Numbered from the stretch's first letter, positions 1-22,114 are shown. The stretch is DNA of 64,000 nucleotides from Patiria pectinifera (GCA_029964075.1 CM057144.1:4921281-4985280), one strand, 5' to 3'. Made by a program: numbers and translations. Notes: generated by a model not told the origin, from the sequence alone.

Positions 1-250
1 AAATGAGTAAATAACACTGTGGGCAAAACGAATAAATGAAAACCTGTTTGATGATCCATGCTTCCTAAACTTTTGTGTTTCGGTGCTATACGATCCGTTC
101 GTTGTGGGGATCGATTTAAGGGAGCTTCAAAATGGCCGCCGCGTTTGTGCGAGGGCGACATGTCCTTGTGCACATAGGCCCAAGCGCTAGTCACTTTTAG
201 TCAGTCAGTATGATAGAGATCAGTGGTTCAGACTAGCCCAACATGATTAC

Positions 251-482
251 CTGAGAAGCCTGCTGGGGATGACATGAAACTTTGAATGGCCGCCGTCTCC
301 TTGGCACTCAAGTCGAACTCATTCATCCAGGGAAGATACATGATCCCACTGCATCGCAGGATACCAGTCGATGCCAAGCCGACATGGGCAGCAATGACCA
401 CGACAATTCCCCATCCGCATTCGCTTTGCTTGGACACTCTCGTAACCTGACGCCTAGCTTGCAATGTAGATCCCTTCGCCAT
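251..482 (-). CDS. SLC16 / monocarboxylate-transporter-like, first coding exon (partial gene)
   Basis: First coding exon of a major-facilitator transporter of the SLC16 type; family members carry monocarboxylates, thyroid hormone or aromatic amino acids across the plasma membrane. The exon reads from an ATG at 482 to a splice donor after 251 (GTAATC on the minus strand), giving 77 codons plus one base. A short charged N-terminus is followed by ECGWGIVVVIAA at residues 21-32. This matches the conserved E/D-G-G-W-G-W block that opens membrane segment 1 in SLC16 proteins. The rest of that segment and the first loop (YLPWMNEFDLSAKETAAI) also fit the family. An in-frame ATG lies further upstream at 569, but the start at 482 places the motif at the usual distance from the N-terminus. 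The remaining exons must lie left of position 1. The substrate cannot be judged from this exon. Confidence 0.72.
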
Positions 483-822
483 GATTTCACTTCTCGTTTC
501 GTAGAATGACAATGGTGAACGGATATAAGCAACGGTACACAAGGGTAAATAAAAGTAAGCATGGGTCAAAGGTGCACCGTCAGAATATAATGATTGGTTT
601 GTTTATTTCAATCAAACAGAATACAAGATAGCTATCAGCACTTACAGTAAGGTAATATTTTATTACCCTTAATGTGTTTACTAAGATTATGTAATTGGAC
701 ACGCCAAATACAATCTACGTATTTAGGAACTAGTCAAGCCCCCGTTGCCGGCAAACTGGCCAATTCCCATAGCAACATTGCATTGGGGGTGGGGGGGGGG
801 GCGGGAGGAATAATGTTGAGTC
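483..822. other. Upstream region of the SLC16-like gene; no other gene seen
   Basis: This is the presumed 5' leader and promoter side of the minus-strand SLC16-like exon. I see no TATA box or second exon that I can defend. It ends in G-rich homopolymer next to a hAT-like insertion. Confidence 0.4.
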
Positions 823-2189
823 CAGTGGCGTAGCCATTTTTCAGTGGGGGGGGGGGGGTGCTGGAACATTTCATGGGGGGCGTCATGTAGGGGCGTCAAT
901 CGCTTCTAAAAGTGGGGGGGGGGGGACATACCTTGATCAGAACTGCGAAGCGCGAAGCCCTTACGGCGTGGGGGTTCGGGGCCCGCTTAAGGGCCCCGAA
1001 AAAACTTGGATTCTAGATGTTCTGTGGTGTGATCTGAAGCAATTTCTTACCACTTTCCTCCATGCTTTAACTAATATTTTCTTAGCAAAAGATAATTATT
1101 TGAACATCGTTTTCGAGATTGGAGTCATTGAATCAGCTATCGGTATTCTGTTGTGTGATCTGAGGCAATTTCTTACCACTTTAACCAATAATTATCTTAG
1201 CACAGAAGATAATAATTTATACATAATTTTCGAGGTTTTCTCAGCTAAAGGCACGAGAAACATTTTTGAACATTGTTTTCGAGGTTGGAGTAATTGAATC
1301 AGCTACCAGAATTCTGAGCTATAGGCGTGGGGTTCTGGGCCCGCTTAAGGGCCCCTAAAAATTTTGGATTCTAAATGCTCTGTGGTGCTATCTGAGGCAA
1401 TTTCTGACCACTTTAACCAATATTTTCAAAGCAAATGATACATTGTAGTACATTATAGGGCCCTGTAAATGAGACACGAGTTCAAAAATCTGTGGGGGGG
1501 GGGCATTTGATATTGTGTCCCCACCCTTTAAAAAGGGGGGAAACCAGTCCCCTTGTCCCCCAGATTGCCCATGTGGCGTCATGTAGATCAATGATGATTT
1601 TTAGAAACTCAAAATCTCAGTGGGGGCGAATGTACTGAATGTACTGTACTGTACGAGGCTACGCATTGGCGTGTGTTGTTTACATTGGCGTACCACTACT
1701 TACATTGATGTGTGTTATTATTTCCATTGTGTATTATTAGCAACGTTGTGTTGTTGACTTGCACTGATTTCAAGGTGTAATTTTACTCATATTTGTGGTC
1801 TATTATTATTTAGCTTATATGAATGGAGGAAAAAGTTTGTGCTTGGGCGATTCGCGTGATATCGCTGACTGAAACTGTGTGACCCACGGACCACCTGTCT
1901 TTAATACGTGTTCCGTTGTGTGAGCGAGCAGTGCAGTGGGTGTTAATACGCATTTTAGATGACCATGATACGCTATGTCACGCCGGTTGTCAGCTTACTG
2001 GTCTGCGGTCGCCGGTCGAAGGGTCGTTTCTCAGTGGTCATCATTGTGGATCATTCGAGACTATTTAGATTGAGATCAATGATAATTTTTTTTGGGAACT
2101 CGAAATCTCAGTGGGGGGGCACTGGGGGGCACAAGGTTTCATGGGGGGGGGGCGGCGGTCGCCCCCCACGCCCGATGGCTACGCCACTG
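823..2189. mobile_element. hAT-like non-autonomous DNA transposon, 1367 bp, with perfect 8-bp target-site duplication
   Basis: The element starts CAGTGGCGTAGCCA at 823 and ends with the inverted copy TGGCTACGCCACTG at 2189. It is flanked on both sides by GTTGAGTC (815-822 and 2190-2197). An 8-bp duplication with CA..TG termini is the hAT hallmark. No transposase frame is visible. The inside holds at least two directly repeated copies of a module (about 960-1160 and 1320-1450) containing TTCGGGGCCCGCTTAAGGG and CTGTGGTG. The same module recurs at 27.55, 32.1-32.25 (inverted) and 45.3 kb. Long G runs sit just inside both ends. Confidence 0.88.
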
Positions 2190-2197
2190 GTTGAGTC

Positions 2198-3152
2198 TGT
2201 TTGATATGCTTCAACCATGGAGTTAGATACACAATATATAATGCCAGAGAGACATTTTGTCGAGAGGGGCGCTATTTACATTTTCGCAAAATGCAGAATG
2301 GCTTGGTGCCAAAAGGAAGGAGTGGCCCAAGGGACCCATGAGCCCAAGGGAGTGAAAGGGTTAATGTGCCCCCTGGAGAACAAAACAAAACTGGCCCTAA
2401 AATTTCGGATTTGTTTTCAGTAACCATTTCCTTAAATGGTATAGAGAGTTCTGATAAGCGCCCTACACACACTGAAAGAAACAACAAGAAAATACCCCGG
2501 AACAAAATGAAATAAGACACAATTTTACATTGACGATAAAATAAATATGACTGCAATAATTCCTCCCTCAGTTTTGAAAGAAAAGATTCACAACCTTCCA
2601 TAGTTAACACTTTTTCTAATTTTAACACGCGGTGACTTCGGAGAACATCAATGAGGCAATCGAACAGTTATCGTATCTTGTAATCCATGTGTCTATCAGT
2701 TCTAAGTTTCAAGTGGTGACACGTTAAAGGCTGTGCGACGGAGCTGCCCTGCAATTCATTCCTGAAATTATTGTTGCATTCCCTATTAGTTCATTAACTT
2801 TATATTAGAATCAACATTATTATCTATGATAACGAATTTGGCGGGAAACAGAGCTTTCACACAGTGACTTTACTGGTTTATTTAACTTTGTGGGGATTCC
2901 TCCAACGTCAGGCTCTCCTTGGTTTCAACACCGGTGTTGGAGTCTCACAACACTGCTGGGGGAACCAAGTACATGTAAGCCAAAGATTCTAGCTGAACCG
3001 AGTGGGCACGGTACGAGCTATCGCTTCGCAGAGACGGCCGGACTGAAGCGGGAGCGGACCGCTACAGTGACGGGGAAGCAACAGCTGGACGGGGCCAGCG
3101 AGTGTACCGGATCACACTACAGTTCGAGCCATGGTGTGCATGGTCAACCGGG
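2198..3152. other. Intergenic stretch with no recognised gene
   Basis: Open frames here (for example at 2217-2423 and 2890-3207) have no family resemblance that I can see, and the latter runs into the next transposon. I see no RNA gene. Confidence 0.4.
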
Positions 3153-3324
3153 CCAGTGGCGTAGCCAGGAATTTTTCAGTTGGGGGGGGCGTCATGTAGA
3201 TCAATGATAATTTTTTTAGAAACTCAAAATCTCAGTTGGGGGGGGGGGCGCGGGGGGCGACAAGGTTTCATGGGGGCTGTCACCCCCACGCCCCCCCCCC
3301 CCCACGCCCGTGGCTACGCTACTG
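3153..3324. mobile_element. Short hAT-like MITE, 172 bp
   Basis: The left end is CAGTGGCGTAGCCAGG and the right end CGTGGCTACGCTACTG, the same terminal family as the 823-2189 element. G-rich and C-rich runs lie just inside the ends. The 8-bp flanks (AACCGGGC and GGTGATCA) do not match, so the duplication has decayed or one end is not original. Confidence 0.7.
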
Positions 3325-4346
3325 GGTGATCATGTTTGGATATAATTTTCTCCCAAAAGTCATTGACTAACCATCCCCCCACCCCACAAAAAAAATGAAC
3401 AGAAGGTGAATAGAAAATAAAAGATAATGAAATAAGCTTTAATTTGAAGTGTGTCTCAAACACCTTGCAGAGTTGTGACTACTTTTCATGGTAGTTTATT
3501 TACTTATCTCCAACCCTATAAGCCTATGCTACCGGTGTACTGTCGAAATTTTGCACGTATACATTTTGCTAGGCCAATGCTGTTGAATGGGGGACATAAT
3601 CTGTAAGAAGTGAAATCAAGAACCAAATATCCTACACTTTTGTCTTAATTAGTGGCACCTAATGCACCAGTTAATCCTTGACATTAGTAGAAGTATCTGA
3701 TCAGGACAACAAGAGTTATGCTGACACAGGACAAGTTTGGTCAATGGAGGGAATTTCTCAGCGAGCGCATCTGGACAGGTCTAGCCTAGTTAGGCGAGAT
3801 GGGTAGTCCAGGCAAAGAGAGAAGGTCGTATTAGATTGGTACAATAGTGTAACGCAATATACAGTTTCGATATTCAGTGCAGTGTAAACAGATTTGACCT
3901 TCTACGTGGTCTGTACATGTACATACATTTACATGCAATATTGAATAGGGCCCACAAGCACAGTGGTCAGTGCAAGACATTGCAAGTAGTGGGGCAGAAC
4001 AATGTGAGTAGTGTAGATGTAGGGGAGGTATTTATGAGTCATGCAGTGCAGAGGGTCAGTCTTGAAGTTGGCATCGGTCAGTGCAGAGCTAAAGAAGAAG
4101 AAAGTGCTTAGTGCAGAGAGGAGCGGGTTGTAGGAAAGAGCAGCAATCGGTGAGTGTTCATTATTTATAAGTGGGAATGTTTCGAGAACCAAGTGTATAC
4201 AAAGGTGTTCAGGGAACCAAGAGTTTAGTGAAGAATTAAGATGACACTCAGATTTTACCGATTCTGTTAACCGCTCAGATCTAAGAAATTGCATTGCATG
4301 ATTGGTAGCTATCTCAGAAAGTTCAGGGACACCTGCTTAAGTGGTT
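3325..4346. other. Intergenic stretch with no recognised gene
   Basis: Overlapping frames on both strands around 3917-4294 are in low-complexity GTGCAG-rich sequence and resemble no protein I know. Confidence 0.4.
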
Positions 4347-4460
4347 GCACCTGGTGCAGGAGCACCTGGGGCAGGAGCACCTGGGGCAGGAGCACCTGGG
4401 GCAGGAGCACCTGGGGCAGGAGCACCTGGGGCAGGAGCACCTGGGGCAGGAGCACCTGAT
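4347..4460. repeat. 15-bp minisatellite (unit GCACCTGGGGCAGGA)
   Basis: About seven to eight head-to-tail copies of a 15-bp unit. The first unit has GGTGCAGGA instead of GGGGCAGGA and the last decays to GCACCTGATGA. The length is a multiple of three, but no gene model includes the repeat. Confidence 0.9.
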
Positions 4461-4629
4461 GAAGGGGACACCTGTTAAATGGGTTTGATGAATTCTTCTT
4501 ATGTATGGTAATAATTATTATCTTGTATTGATAGGCGAAGTTGAATTCATGATTAAAGTGACATTCATTGGTAATTTATTTACGCCTCCAATTCATTAGA
4601 CTTGAGTGCTCGCATGTTTCTGTGTCATT

Positions 4630-5290
4630 TAAACTGATTGTATTCCCCCTTATGTGATTGTGCCCATTGCCTGGCGGTAGATTTCCCCGAAACGGATCTG
4701 CTCTCTTGGCCTAAGCTAGACCGCTCGCTGCCAAGGCCAGGAACTTTCATAGCGCCGGGTCAGGGTAGCCAGCAAGACTGCATGGAGAGACTTTTTGCAG
4801 CATCTCCAGGCGTGCGAACTAGCTAATGGATGGACGGACGGACAAGCTAAAGCCTTCTTGGCTGCAAGCTTGCAGAGGACAGCGGTAAAGGAGTTATCAA
4901 ACAGACCGGGTGGAAGGTATGACATACAAAGAGTTGAAAGACAGGTTATAGAAGAGGATCGAGATTCGGACCAGGTCAATCGTCGGAAAATAATGGAGCT
5001 GCGCATTGCAGACGTCAAGGGCCTAAAGTGACACTGAGGGAGCTAGGGCAGTCAATCGATCAGGGAGTTGGCTACCCTGGCGTATCCTGATATAGCAGAC
5101 GAAGGGAAGGATCGACTTGCAAGAGGTCAATTCTCGGATGCAATAAAGAAACAAGCTCTTCTTGAATGATTTTCTTTCCGGGGACAGCCAAAGACACTCG
5201 ATGAGGCTGAAACGGCAGCAATGGCAACAAAGAACTTCCTCAAGATTGAGCAACAAAGGTCTAGCCGCAACTTAAACACGCACGAGTATT
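4630..5290 (+). pseudogene. Decayed Gypsy-type (Ty3-like) retrotransposon gag remnant
   Basis: Two in-phase blocks look like the capsid region of metazoan Gypsy gag. One, at about 4795-4915, reads ELANGWTDGQAKAFLAASL and then VKELSNRPGG. The other, at about 5085-5265, contains KDRLARGQFSDAI followed by RGQPKTLDEAETAA. These correspond to the W..K..L..SL..A...L core and the D-F..A....P.TL.EA stretch of such gags. Stop codons (5166-5168, 5290) and a frame change interrupt the frame. No protease or reverse transcriptase is seen downstream, so this is an old, truncated copy. Confidence 0.55.
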
Positions 5291-5959
5291 AGAGGGAGAA
5301 AATTACTCTTAGAGGAAAAGCTGTAGGGTTCGGTGAACAAAAACAAAAACAATAAACGACAGAGGCCATACAAAGAGCTCAAGAAGAGACGAAAGCCTTG
5401 GTGACTAATATCTGACGCAAGGGAGGAGAGCGACAGGTGAAGGAAACCCACAACCTTGAGGAGCTGTCAATGCCGCCGAGAGGGAAGCCACGAGGATTGA
5501 TAAAGATGATGAGGGAGAGGGCCAAACGTTGCGATGGTCAAGAGACCGCCGGTAAGGAGGGAGTGAATATCCCAACCCTGTCAACACCACTGAAGCTAGA
5601 CAAGCTAAGTCCAGATCAGGGAAGTAAAAGAAACCTATACCTGTGCAGAAATGGAGACAAGACCCTGCAAGGTGAAATGACACGGGTGTATATAGGCAAA
5701 GAAGCCTGCAGAACAACAAGCCCTGCCAGGTGCCATATCATAGGGAGAAGGTCGCCTATACAGGTTGATCAAGACCGATGGTGAGTCAGTCGGAGCAGCC
5801 TATTCGAAAGGGGATCTCATCAGTTCAATGATGGGTAAATTCAAGCTCATGATGGAGGCTACTACATGACAGGTTACCATGGAGGCAGCAGTCACTAAGA
5901 CAAAGTACAGCCCACATACGATGCTGATTTCCTAGATGGAGTTCCACAGGACTCTTCAG

Positions 5960-6800
5960 TAGAAGCTACAAGGATGACGATTATCTAACGAGACTTTGTT
6001 GAAATATGTTAAACTGTTGAGGACCTATATACTAACATTTGTTAACATCTGTTCAACTTTGAAACAGAAGAGGATTTCTGTATTGTTTTATACGAAATTT
6101 CATCAGAGATCTGTGTAACTTTTTTTCGTTTAAGTGAATTAGAGTGTGGTGTTTTTTGTATAAGGACCTAAGCAGGTCAGACCACTATTTTGTATAGGGA
6201 CATCAATGAAAACTGTTTATCAAGTTAAGTTTTATTCAAGTGAGCCAAAGGTGACAGAGCACCTTGTTAGGTGTTATAGTTGTTATAACTGCTCCTTATT
6301 TTTATCAGTTTTTGGGTCAAGGGACTCAACTTGGGGCACAACTGCATGTAGCGGAACAGTTAATATTGGTGTGCTAGCTAGGCAAGCCATAGTTGGTTGG
6401 TACACGGACTTCCGTCCGTTGTACTGCGAGCGAGTTGCTTGGTACCCAGCGCGGGTATATAAAGTGCATGTCACCCGTGTGCTCACCCTCTTCCATGCTG
6501 CGCTTTTCCACTGCACCCTATTCATTGTGCCCTCTCTTGCTGTTCTCAAGAGCAATGGTGCAAAATGTTTATTTTTTTAAGAGTGTGCAGTACAGTGCAC
6601 ATCGTGGTCAGTCTCTCAGTAGGAGCACTGGACGTAATTCCTGTGAGTGGGAAACCTGATTGGAACAGGAAAGCAGTTCATTATAAGGCTTGACGATTGG
6701 AGGGAATATCGGACTAGGAAGGGTACCTGTGTAGGACGCACCTTAGGACCCGCCTTACTAGGTCATTAAATAAAGTAGTGAGACCCCAAGTTGCCTGACC
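5960..6800 (+). repeat. Possible LTR or promoter-like segment of the same retroelement
   Basis: A TATA-like box TATATAAAG at about 6455 lies roughly 310 bp ahead of an AATAAA at about 6768, the spacing expected of an LTR with promoter and poly(A) signal. It follows the gag remnant. No matching second LTR is present, so this stays tentative. Confidence 0.25.
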
Positions 6801-6879
6801 AATTCAATGGAAGTTCCCCATTCCCGAGCATGTGTCTGTAGTGGGCATGACAGTGCTATAGAGTGTGTTCCCCGTGTTC

Positions 6880-6960
6880 AGGGCCAGATTAAGTGTTCCA
6901 TAGGCCCTAGGCACCAGTGTTCCGTAGCCCCTACTCCGCCCTCGGCACCAGCACTAGATT
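6880..6960. mobile_element. Possible end of a hAT-like element
   Basis: CAGGGCCAGATTAAGTGTTC followed by a nearby GGCCCTAGGCACC resembles the ends of a common hAT-like family in animals. The opposite end was not found. Confidence 0.25.
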
Positions 6961-7629
6961 CATGCCGATGCTAAGCTGTACTCAACAAGCCTGGCTTAAC
7001 TGGCACCTCAAAAAGCCTGTTGGCACACTCGGGTATTTGCACAGGCCCTAAATTTTGTTTATAGGCCCCCATTTTTTCTTCTGTAGGCCCTAGCACAGAG
7101 CTTACTGCTGTGCCAATTGGATAATCCGGGTGTGCCTTGTGGTAGACTGCCCCACAACGAGCCTGCTCCCTTGGCCTTGTCAGTTCAACGCTCGCTGGCA
7201 TCCAAATGACTTCGGGTCACTGTCTGCTTGACCGCCACATTATTACAGGACATAGCTTAAGTCGAAACTGGACTGTAGATTCATGCAAGTACAGACTCTG
7301 CATCTTCGCCTCCTCCATGCGTAGCACGAATCTACAGCAGGAACATTTACAATAAACCCGGAAACATAACTACATGTACCTATTTAACTCGAAAATCCTC
7401 AAAGTGAAGGTAGAACTGGTACCAATACGAAGGTAGGTACTGTGAAATTATTCAGCCAGGAACTGTATCATTTATTTTCTCAAAATGCATATTATCCATT
7501 TGTTGTTATGCTAAAATACATGTAACTGTACAAAAGCCAATAATGTTCCCATGTGCCTCAAGAGGCAAATGTTTTGTCAGTCGACATTGTGCATATACAT
7601 GTATTGACCTGCTATTGTCATCTGTTTAC

Positions 7630-7978
7630 ACATAATAATAATAATAATTTGGGAGGCTAATCATCCTTACTCCCAGCTAGCTGGTATGCTGAATTGCGAA
7701 GGACGCGGCTACAACGTGGTCGGGCCGCTGGCACGTATAGGCGCCTATGGCTGCCGGCCACATCGACCCATATATGACCACAGAGCACAGCCCAAGATCA
7801 AAAGTGTTTGATTTTTCCGGAGGGAGGAAAACCGGAGGGCCCGGAGAAAAACCCTCGTGGCACAGGAGAGAACCAACGCACAACTCTACTCACATGTGAT
7901 CCGCGGCCAGGATTCGAACTGTGGTCACCTTGGTGAGAGGTAAGCGCTTTACGCATAAGCCACCCATGCCACCCTTTG
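7630..7978 (-). mobile_element. tRNA-derived SINE
   Basis: On the minus strand the element begins with a tRNA-like head. An A-box-like TGGCTTATGCGTAAAGC is followed by a B-box-like GGTGACCACAGTTCGAATCC. The body contains the pyrimidine/GG-rich GTTTTTCTCCGGGCCCTCCG segment seen in marine-invertebrate SINEs. The tail is a short (ATT)n run at 7629-7650. It is not a functional tRNA, because no acceptor stem closes. Confidence 0.75.
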
Positions 7979-8756
7979 ACTCGCCCAATGTATCTGGTAG
8001 CCCCACAACTAAAACCCATTGTTAGGCGGTGTCTGAACGACTTGCTACGGCCTACCAGAAGTGGCTGTAGCCGCTACCATAGACCCATGTGTAATTTCCA
8101 GCAGCTGGCAGAAACTTTGGACATGACCTTACTCACAACCTTGACTTGTGCTCGCCCAGAAAAAAACAACCTTTGGAAGTCTTTTGGAAGCCCCATCAAT
8201 AAAAGCTGTTGCCCCCATTATTGGAATTGGAGAATATTCAAGCATCACACATGCTCCAACAACTTGGAAAAAAATACTGCTTGTTGTACCATGGTAACTT
8301 TCCTGCCTATCACTCCTATTCATAAATTCCTATGCATTGTTTTCAAACAGAAAAAAGTCATTGGGTACATTACGTACGTTCACAAGCGTGCACAATAGGG
8401 CCAATTCAAGGTGAACAATGGACGGGAAACATTGTATCGGATATTACGAAATTCGGATACAATGAACATTTTGACCGGTCCCGTGGATTTCGCTGTAACG
8501 GGAGCCGACTGTACTCCCAAATTAAAAAGCAGCTAAAAACAATTGAACCGAGCGCATCAAAATTTCTCCTGCATGATGTTGCTCAAAACAGCACCCTCTA
8601 TGGGTTGAGTAAGCAATTGAACCTAACTGCAAAGATATGTGGCAAATGAGTCAACTGCGAGGCCAAAAACACCCTGCAGTTTGGAAAAAAAAACTTCTTA
8701 ATTGCCTACAGTTGGTGATGAAACCTATGTTTTAAATGAAGTTGGGTAGTTGTTTG

Positions 8757-19019
<10,263 letters not shown>

Positions 19020-19571
19020 TGTATGTTTATGCAGTTCCAGTTCCAGTTACTATAAACAGCCAAGCTCCTCAGTACATACTGAATGAGCTAACTGAACATT
19101 GAAGAACTTGGGAAAGTTGATCTCCGCAGCTGTTTGGTCAAAACTTGACTGAATTTGAGTCAAAGACTGAATCTTTCTTCTAAGTACTCGGCACTCATCT
19201 ATGTGCATCTGAAACGGAAATGATCAATTGTATTTGCGCTGAGAAAAACATGCATTTTTTTGATAGGAAATATATTAAAAATGTTCTCGACCATAGACTT
19301 TGTACTATTCTAAGAATGGAAACTAAAAACTTGCAAAGAAAAAGTAATTGCAATAATCTGGTGTGCAATTCCATGGTGACTCACGTAACATGTGAAGCAG
19401 GTCTTCTGTCAACTCTGTGTAATTATTCTTTAAAGTCAAAGTATTTAGGGTGGATTTTTCTCGTAGAAGAACCCTTAAAATTAAGTGACTAGGAAAGAAT
19501 TCCATACCCGGACATCACCTGACACCCTGTGCACATACCCTATGAGACTGGTTCGAAACATTCCAAGTGGT

Positions 19572-19612
19572 TTCTCTCAGTAAATGCTTCACTGTTTTCC
19601 CTGCTAAATTTG
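19572..19612 (+). repeat. 40-bp motif shared with 21490-21530
   Basis: TCTCAGTAAATGCTTCA, then TTCCCTGCTAAATTTG after a short variable gap. The same two blocks recur in the same orientation at 21490. Nearby GGAAAGAATTCCATA (19491) recurs inverted at 21538. Both lie between the divergent GPR180 and CCDC160 starts. Confidence 0.6.
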
Positions 19613-20089
19613 ACTTTTTAGTTCATGTCATTCTCGAAGCTAATGATCAACTTGAAACAGAACAAAAGTGACCAAAATATGAGAAATATTGATGATTTCG
19701 GTGGCTTCTTGAGATCCAATTATTTTCCTTTTACCCTACACGCAGATACCTACAATATAATCAACACAAAGAAAATTGCAAAACAACAACTCCCTACCGA
19801 GGCCTCATTTTCAAATGCCATGCAATCGCGGCAGCAGTTTCGAACCCAGAACCCCGGTCTGGCTGGACGTGTAGCATGTAATTTTAAATGTTACATAGAT
19901 TCGCCAATGGTGATTTCGTAATACCGTAACAATAGCACTCAGTTGAAAATCACGTTACAGCTACCGTTACTAACAATAGCCACTAGTTACGTTAAAGGAA
20001 ACACCCCAGCAGCTTATGGCATCAACTAGAAAATCGGCGATCGTATATATACGGGCCCGCAGTTCCTATAAAGGAACAAAATCCTCTTT

Positions 20090-20450
20090 TAAATTACTGG
20101 ACCTACCAAACTGGTTGGCGATATTAAGAACATAGGCCTACAGGCACAGGCAACAGGCCAGTAGATAAATGGCAGAGTTTTCAATTCTTGAGGGAAATTT
20201 GGGGGTAAAATGACAATGACGACAACAAAATGCAACACGAAAATAAAGAGGGCGATCACCACGCGATGTACCGTGAACGTGCAAGGCACGCTGAACTGCA
20301 CGACACCAACTGTAAACCGCGCACGAAAATCGTAATTTCTACCCAAAGAAACTGTTCAAAATTACACAATAGGTCATTTTTTGAGTAATAAAAGAAACCC
20401 TTGACTCTAATTTTATCGAAACTAAACAGGGGCCCTACACTACATGATCG
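20090..20450 (-). repeat. Dispersed repeat shared with 47645-48095 (opposite orientation)
   Basis: The reverse complement starts GGCGATCATGTAGTGTAGGG and continues with TTTTGAACAGTTTCTT, GCGTGGTGATCGCC and TTTTACCCCCAAATTTCCCT, all present in the same order at 47.65-48.07 kb. The two copies show roughly 70-80% identity by eye. It lies just upstream of the GPR180 start. Confidence 0.75.
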
Positions 20451-20492
20451 CCAGAAAATCGGTAAAGCCTATTATTTTATATTGCTTGATTA

Positions 20493-20625
20493 TAGTCCCA
20501 CTAACTGGGTCGCTAGAACTCCTTTTTTGACATTTGGGATGTTACTGTCGTACTAGCTAGTACAACAGTAACATCCCAAATGTCAAAAAAGGAGTTCTAG
20601 CAACTCGGTTTATAGTGGGATTAGC
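20493..20625. repeat. Near-perfect hairpin, arms about 60 bp
   Basis: ATAGTCCCACTAACTGGGTC to GGGATGTTACTGT pairs with ACAGTAACATCCC to GGTTTATAGTGGGAT. The loop is about 20 bp, itself the palindromic CGTACTAGCTAGTAC. Fewer than five arm mismatches are visible. Confidence 0.9.
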
Positions 20626-20635
20626 TTAGATTACA

Positions 20636-21093
20636 GCCCCATAAATGTGGTCAATTTACTGGACTACCTCTGTAAACATAGGCCACACATCCACATGTAC
20701 AAAAACGTGTCATATTTAGGCTTAGTTTGTAGGGTTTTTTTGCTTTAGAAGCATACTCACCCTCTTTATAGGCTAATCAGAAAGTGTTGCCTTTTTCAGA
20801 TGTCTATTTTTCGTGAAATTTCCAGATTCATTTGCACACGTTTGCGTATCAAAATTTCAACATGAAATTTCACGAAAAATAGACATCTGAAAAAGGCAGC
20901 ACTTTCTGATTAGCCTATAAAGAGGGTGAGTGTGCTTCTAAAGCAAAAAAACCCTACAATCATGACAATTTTTACAAACTAAGCCTAAATGTGAAAATCA
21001 AAATTTGACAAAGTGCGACACGTTTTTGTACATGTGGATGTGTGGCCTATGTTTACGGAGGTAGTCCAGTAAATTGGCCACATTTATGAGGCT
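20636..21093. repeat. Very long hairpin, arms about 200 bp
   Basis: The left arm runs from AGCCCCATAAATGTGG to TTTCGTGAAATTTC and the right arm is its complement, with an about 40-bp loop near 20824-20862. The right arm carries a short insertion (ACAATCATGACAATTTTT and neighbours). The end motif CCCATAAATGTGGCCA also occurs at 48159, showing a repeat family. Confidence 0.9.
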
Positions 21094-22086
21094 AGCTTGA
21101 TTATTGATTCGATGATGCTGTTGTCTTGATGGATCGTTTTACCAGGCGTCCGGAAATTGGGCAATATGAATGACATTGACAGACTTTTCGATCAATACAA
21201 TTTAAATCACGCATTCGTACAAATTTGGATCTCAAAAAAGCATTCATCGGCCCATAGGTACATTACTTCAATTTGTGACTGCTTTTGAACCAACATATCT
21301 CACCAGATGGTAACATTTTGGTACAGTTCATGCAATCATGGTTCAACGCAACGACACCGGCACGCTGTCAAAATTTCCAGACGTCGACGTGTTACATATA
21401 AAGGGCGCCACCAATTGGTCACTCTGAAGTGACAGATTTTCACGGTGAGTGTTAAAATGAGAATTGAGAGGTCTGAAAAATTATGTTTTCTCAGTAAATG
21501 CTTCAATATTTCCCTGCTAAATTTGGTGATGGCCATATATGGAATTCTTTCCCTTTCCATGGCCATATAATGATGTCATTATTGCGCCTATCAAATGTGG
21601 GGGAGGGGTGGGAAAAATTGATTTAACAAATCAGTTAAAAATGTTTAAGACCAAGTCACTCACTGTGCAGGGCCTAGAGATCCAAGACTAGACTAAATTG
21701 TGGGTAATCCTTATCTTTAAGACACCTCTATTTTTTACGAGTTCTGTTCAAAACTGACTTTTGCAGATGACCGTCCTGACCAAAATAACTTTTGCAGGCT
21801 AATGCAGTCTTTTTTCTTCATATAAACTTATGTTACTTGTTAGTTGTAATTTTATTATTTTTACATAAAAGCACTTTCAAAGAAAATGTGACTTTTCTAC
21901 CTTTTTTTGCAGTCAGACGTGCATGTTGTAGTTCTCACAACACGAATGAAAGCACTACATAATGAAAGCTGATTGGCTGCTGAAAAAAATAAATAAGATG
22001 TTTATTTTTCATCAGCCAATCAGTCACCAAGGAGACTTCATTCAAAAGTAACTACATGGTTTTCTTTCTTTCATTGAATACCACAG

Positions 22087-22113
22087 ATGGAACACAATCC
22101 AAAGTCAGCTTAG
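22087..22113 (+). promoter_or_regulatory. Upstream ORF of eight codons in the CCDC160-like leader
   Basis: An ATG directly after a good splice-acceptor sequence (CATTGAATACCACAG) opens MEHNPKSA and stops with TAG at 22111-22113. One base later the main ATG begins (22115). The arrangement TAG-T-ATG would favour reinitiation or leaky scanning if the leader is used in mRNA. Confidence 0.5.
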
Positions 22114-22114
22114 T

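Noticed and set aside
4347..4460. Regular 15-bp repeat array considered as a CRISPR array
   Set aside because: There are no unique spacers, the units are contiguous, and the genome is a metazoan one; it is a minisatellite.
7900..7978. tRNA-like sequence with A and B boxes
   Set aside because: It is the head of a SINE; no closed acceptor stem or clean cloverleaf could be drawn. The same applies to the heads at 13744 and 41266.
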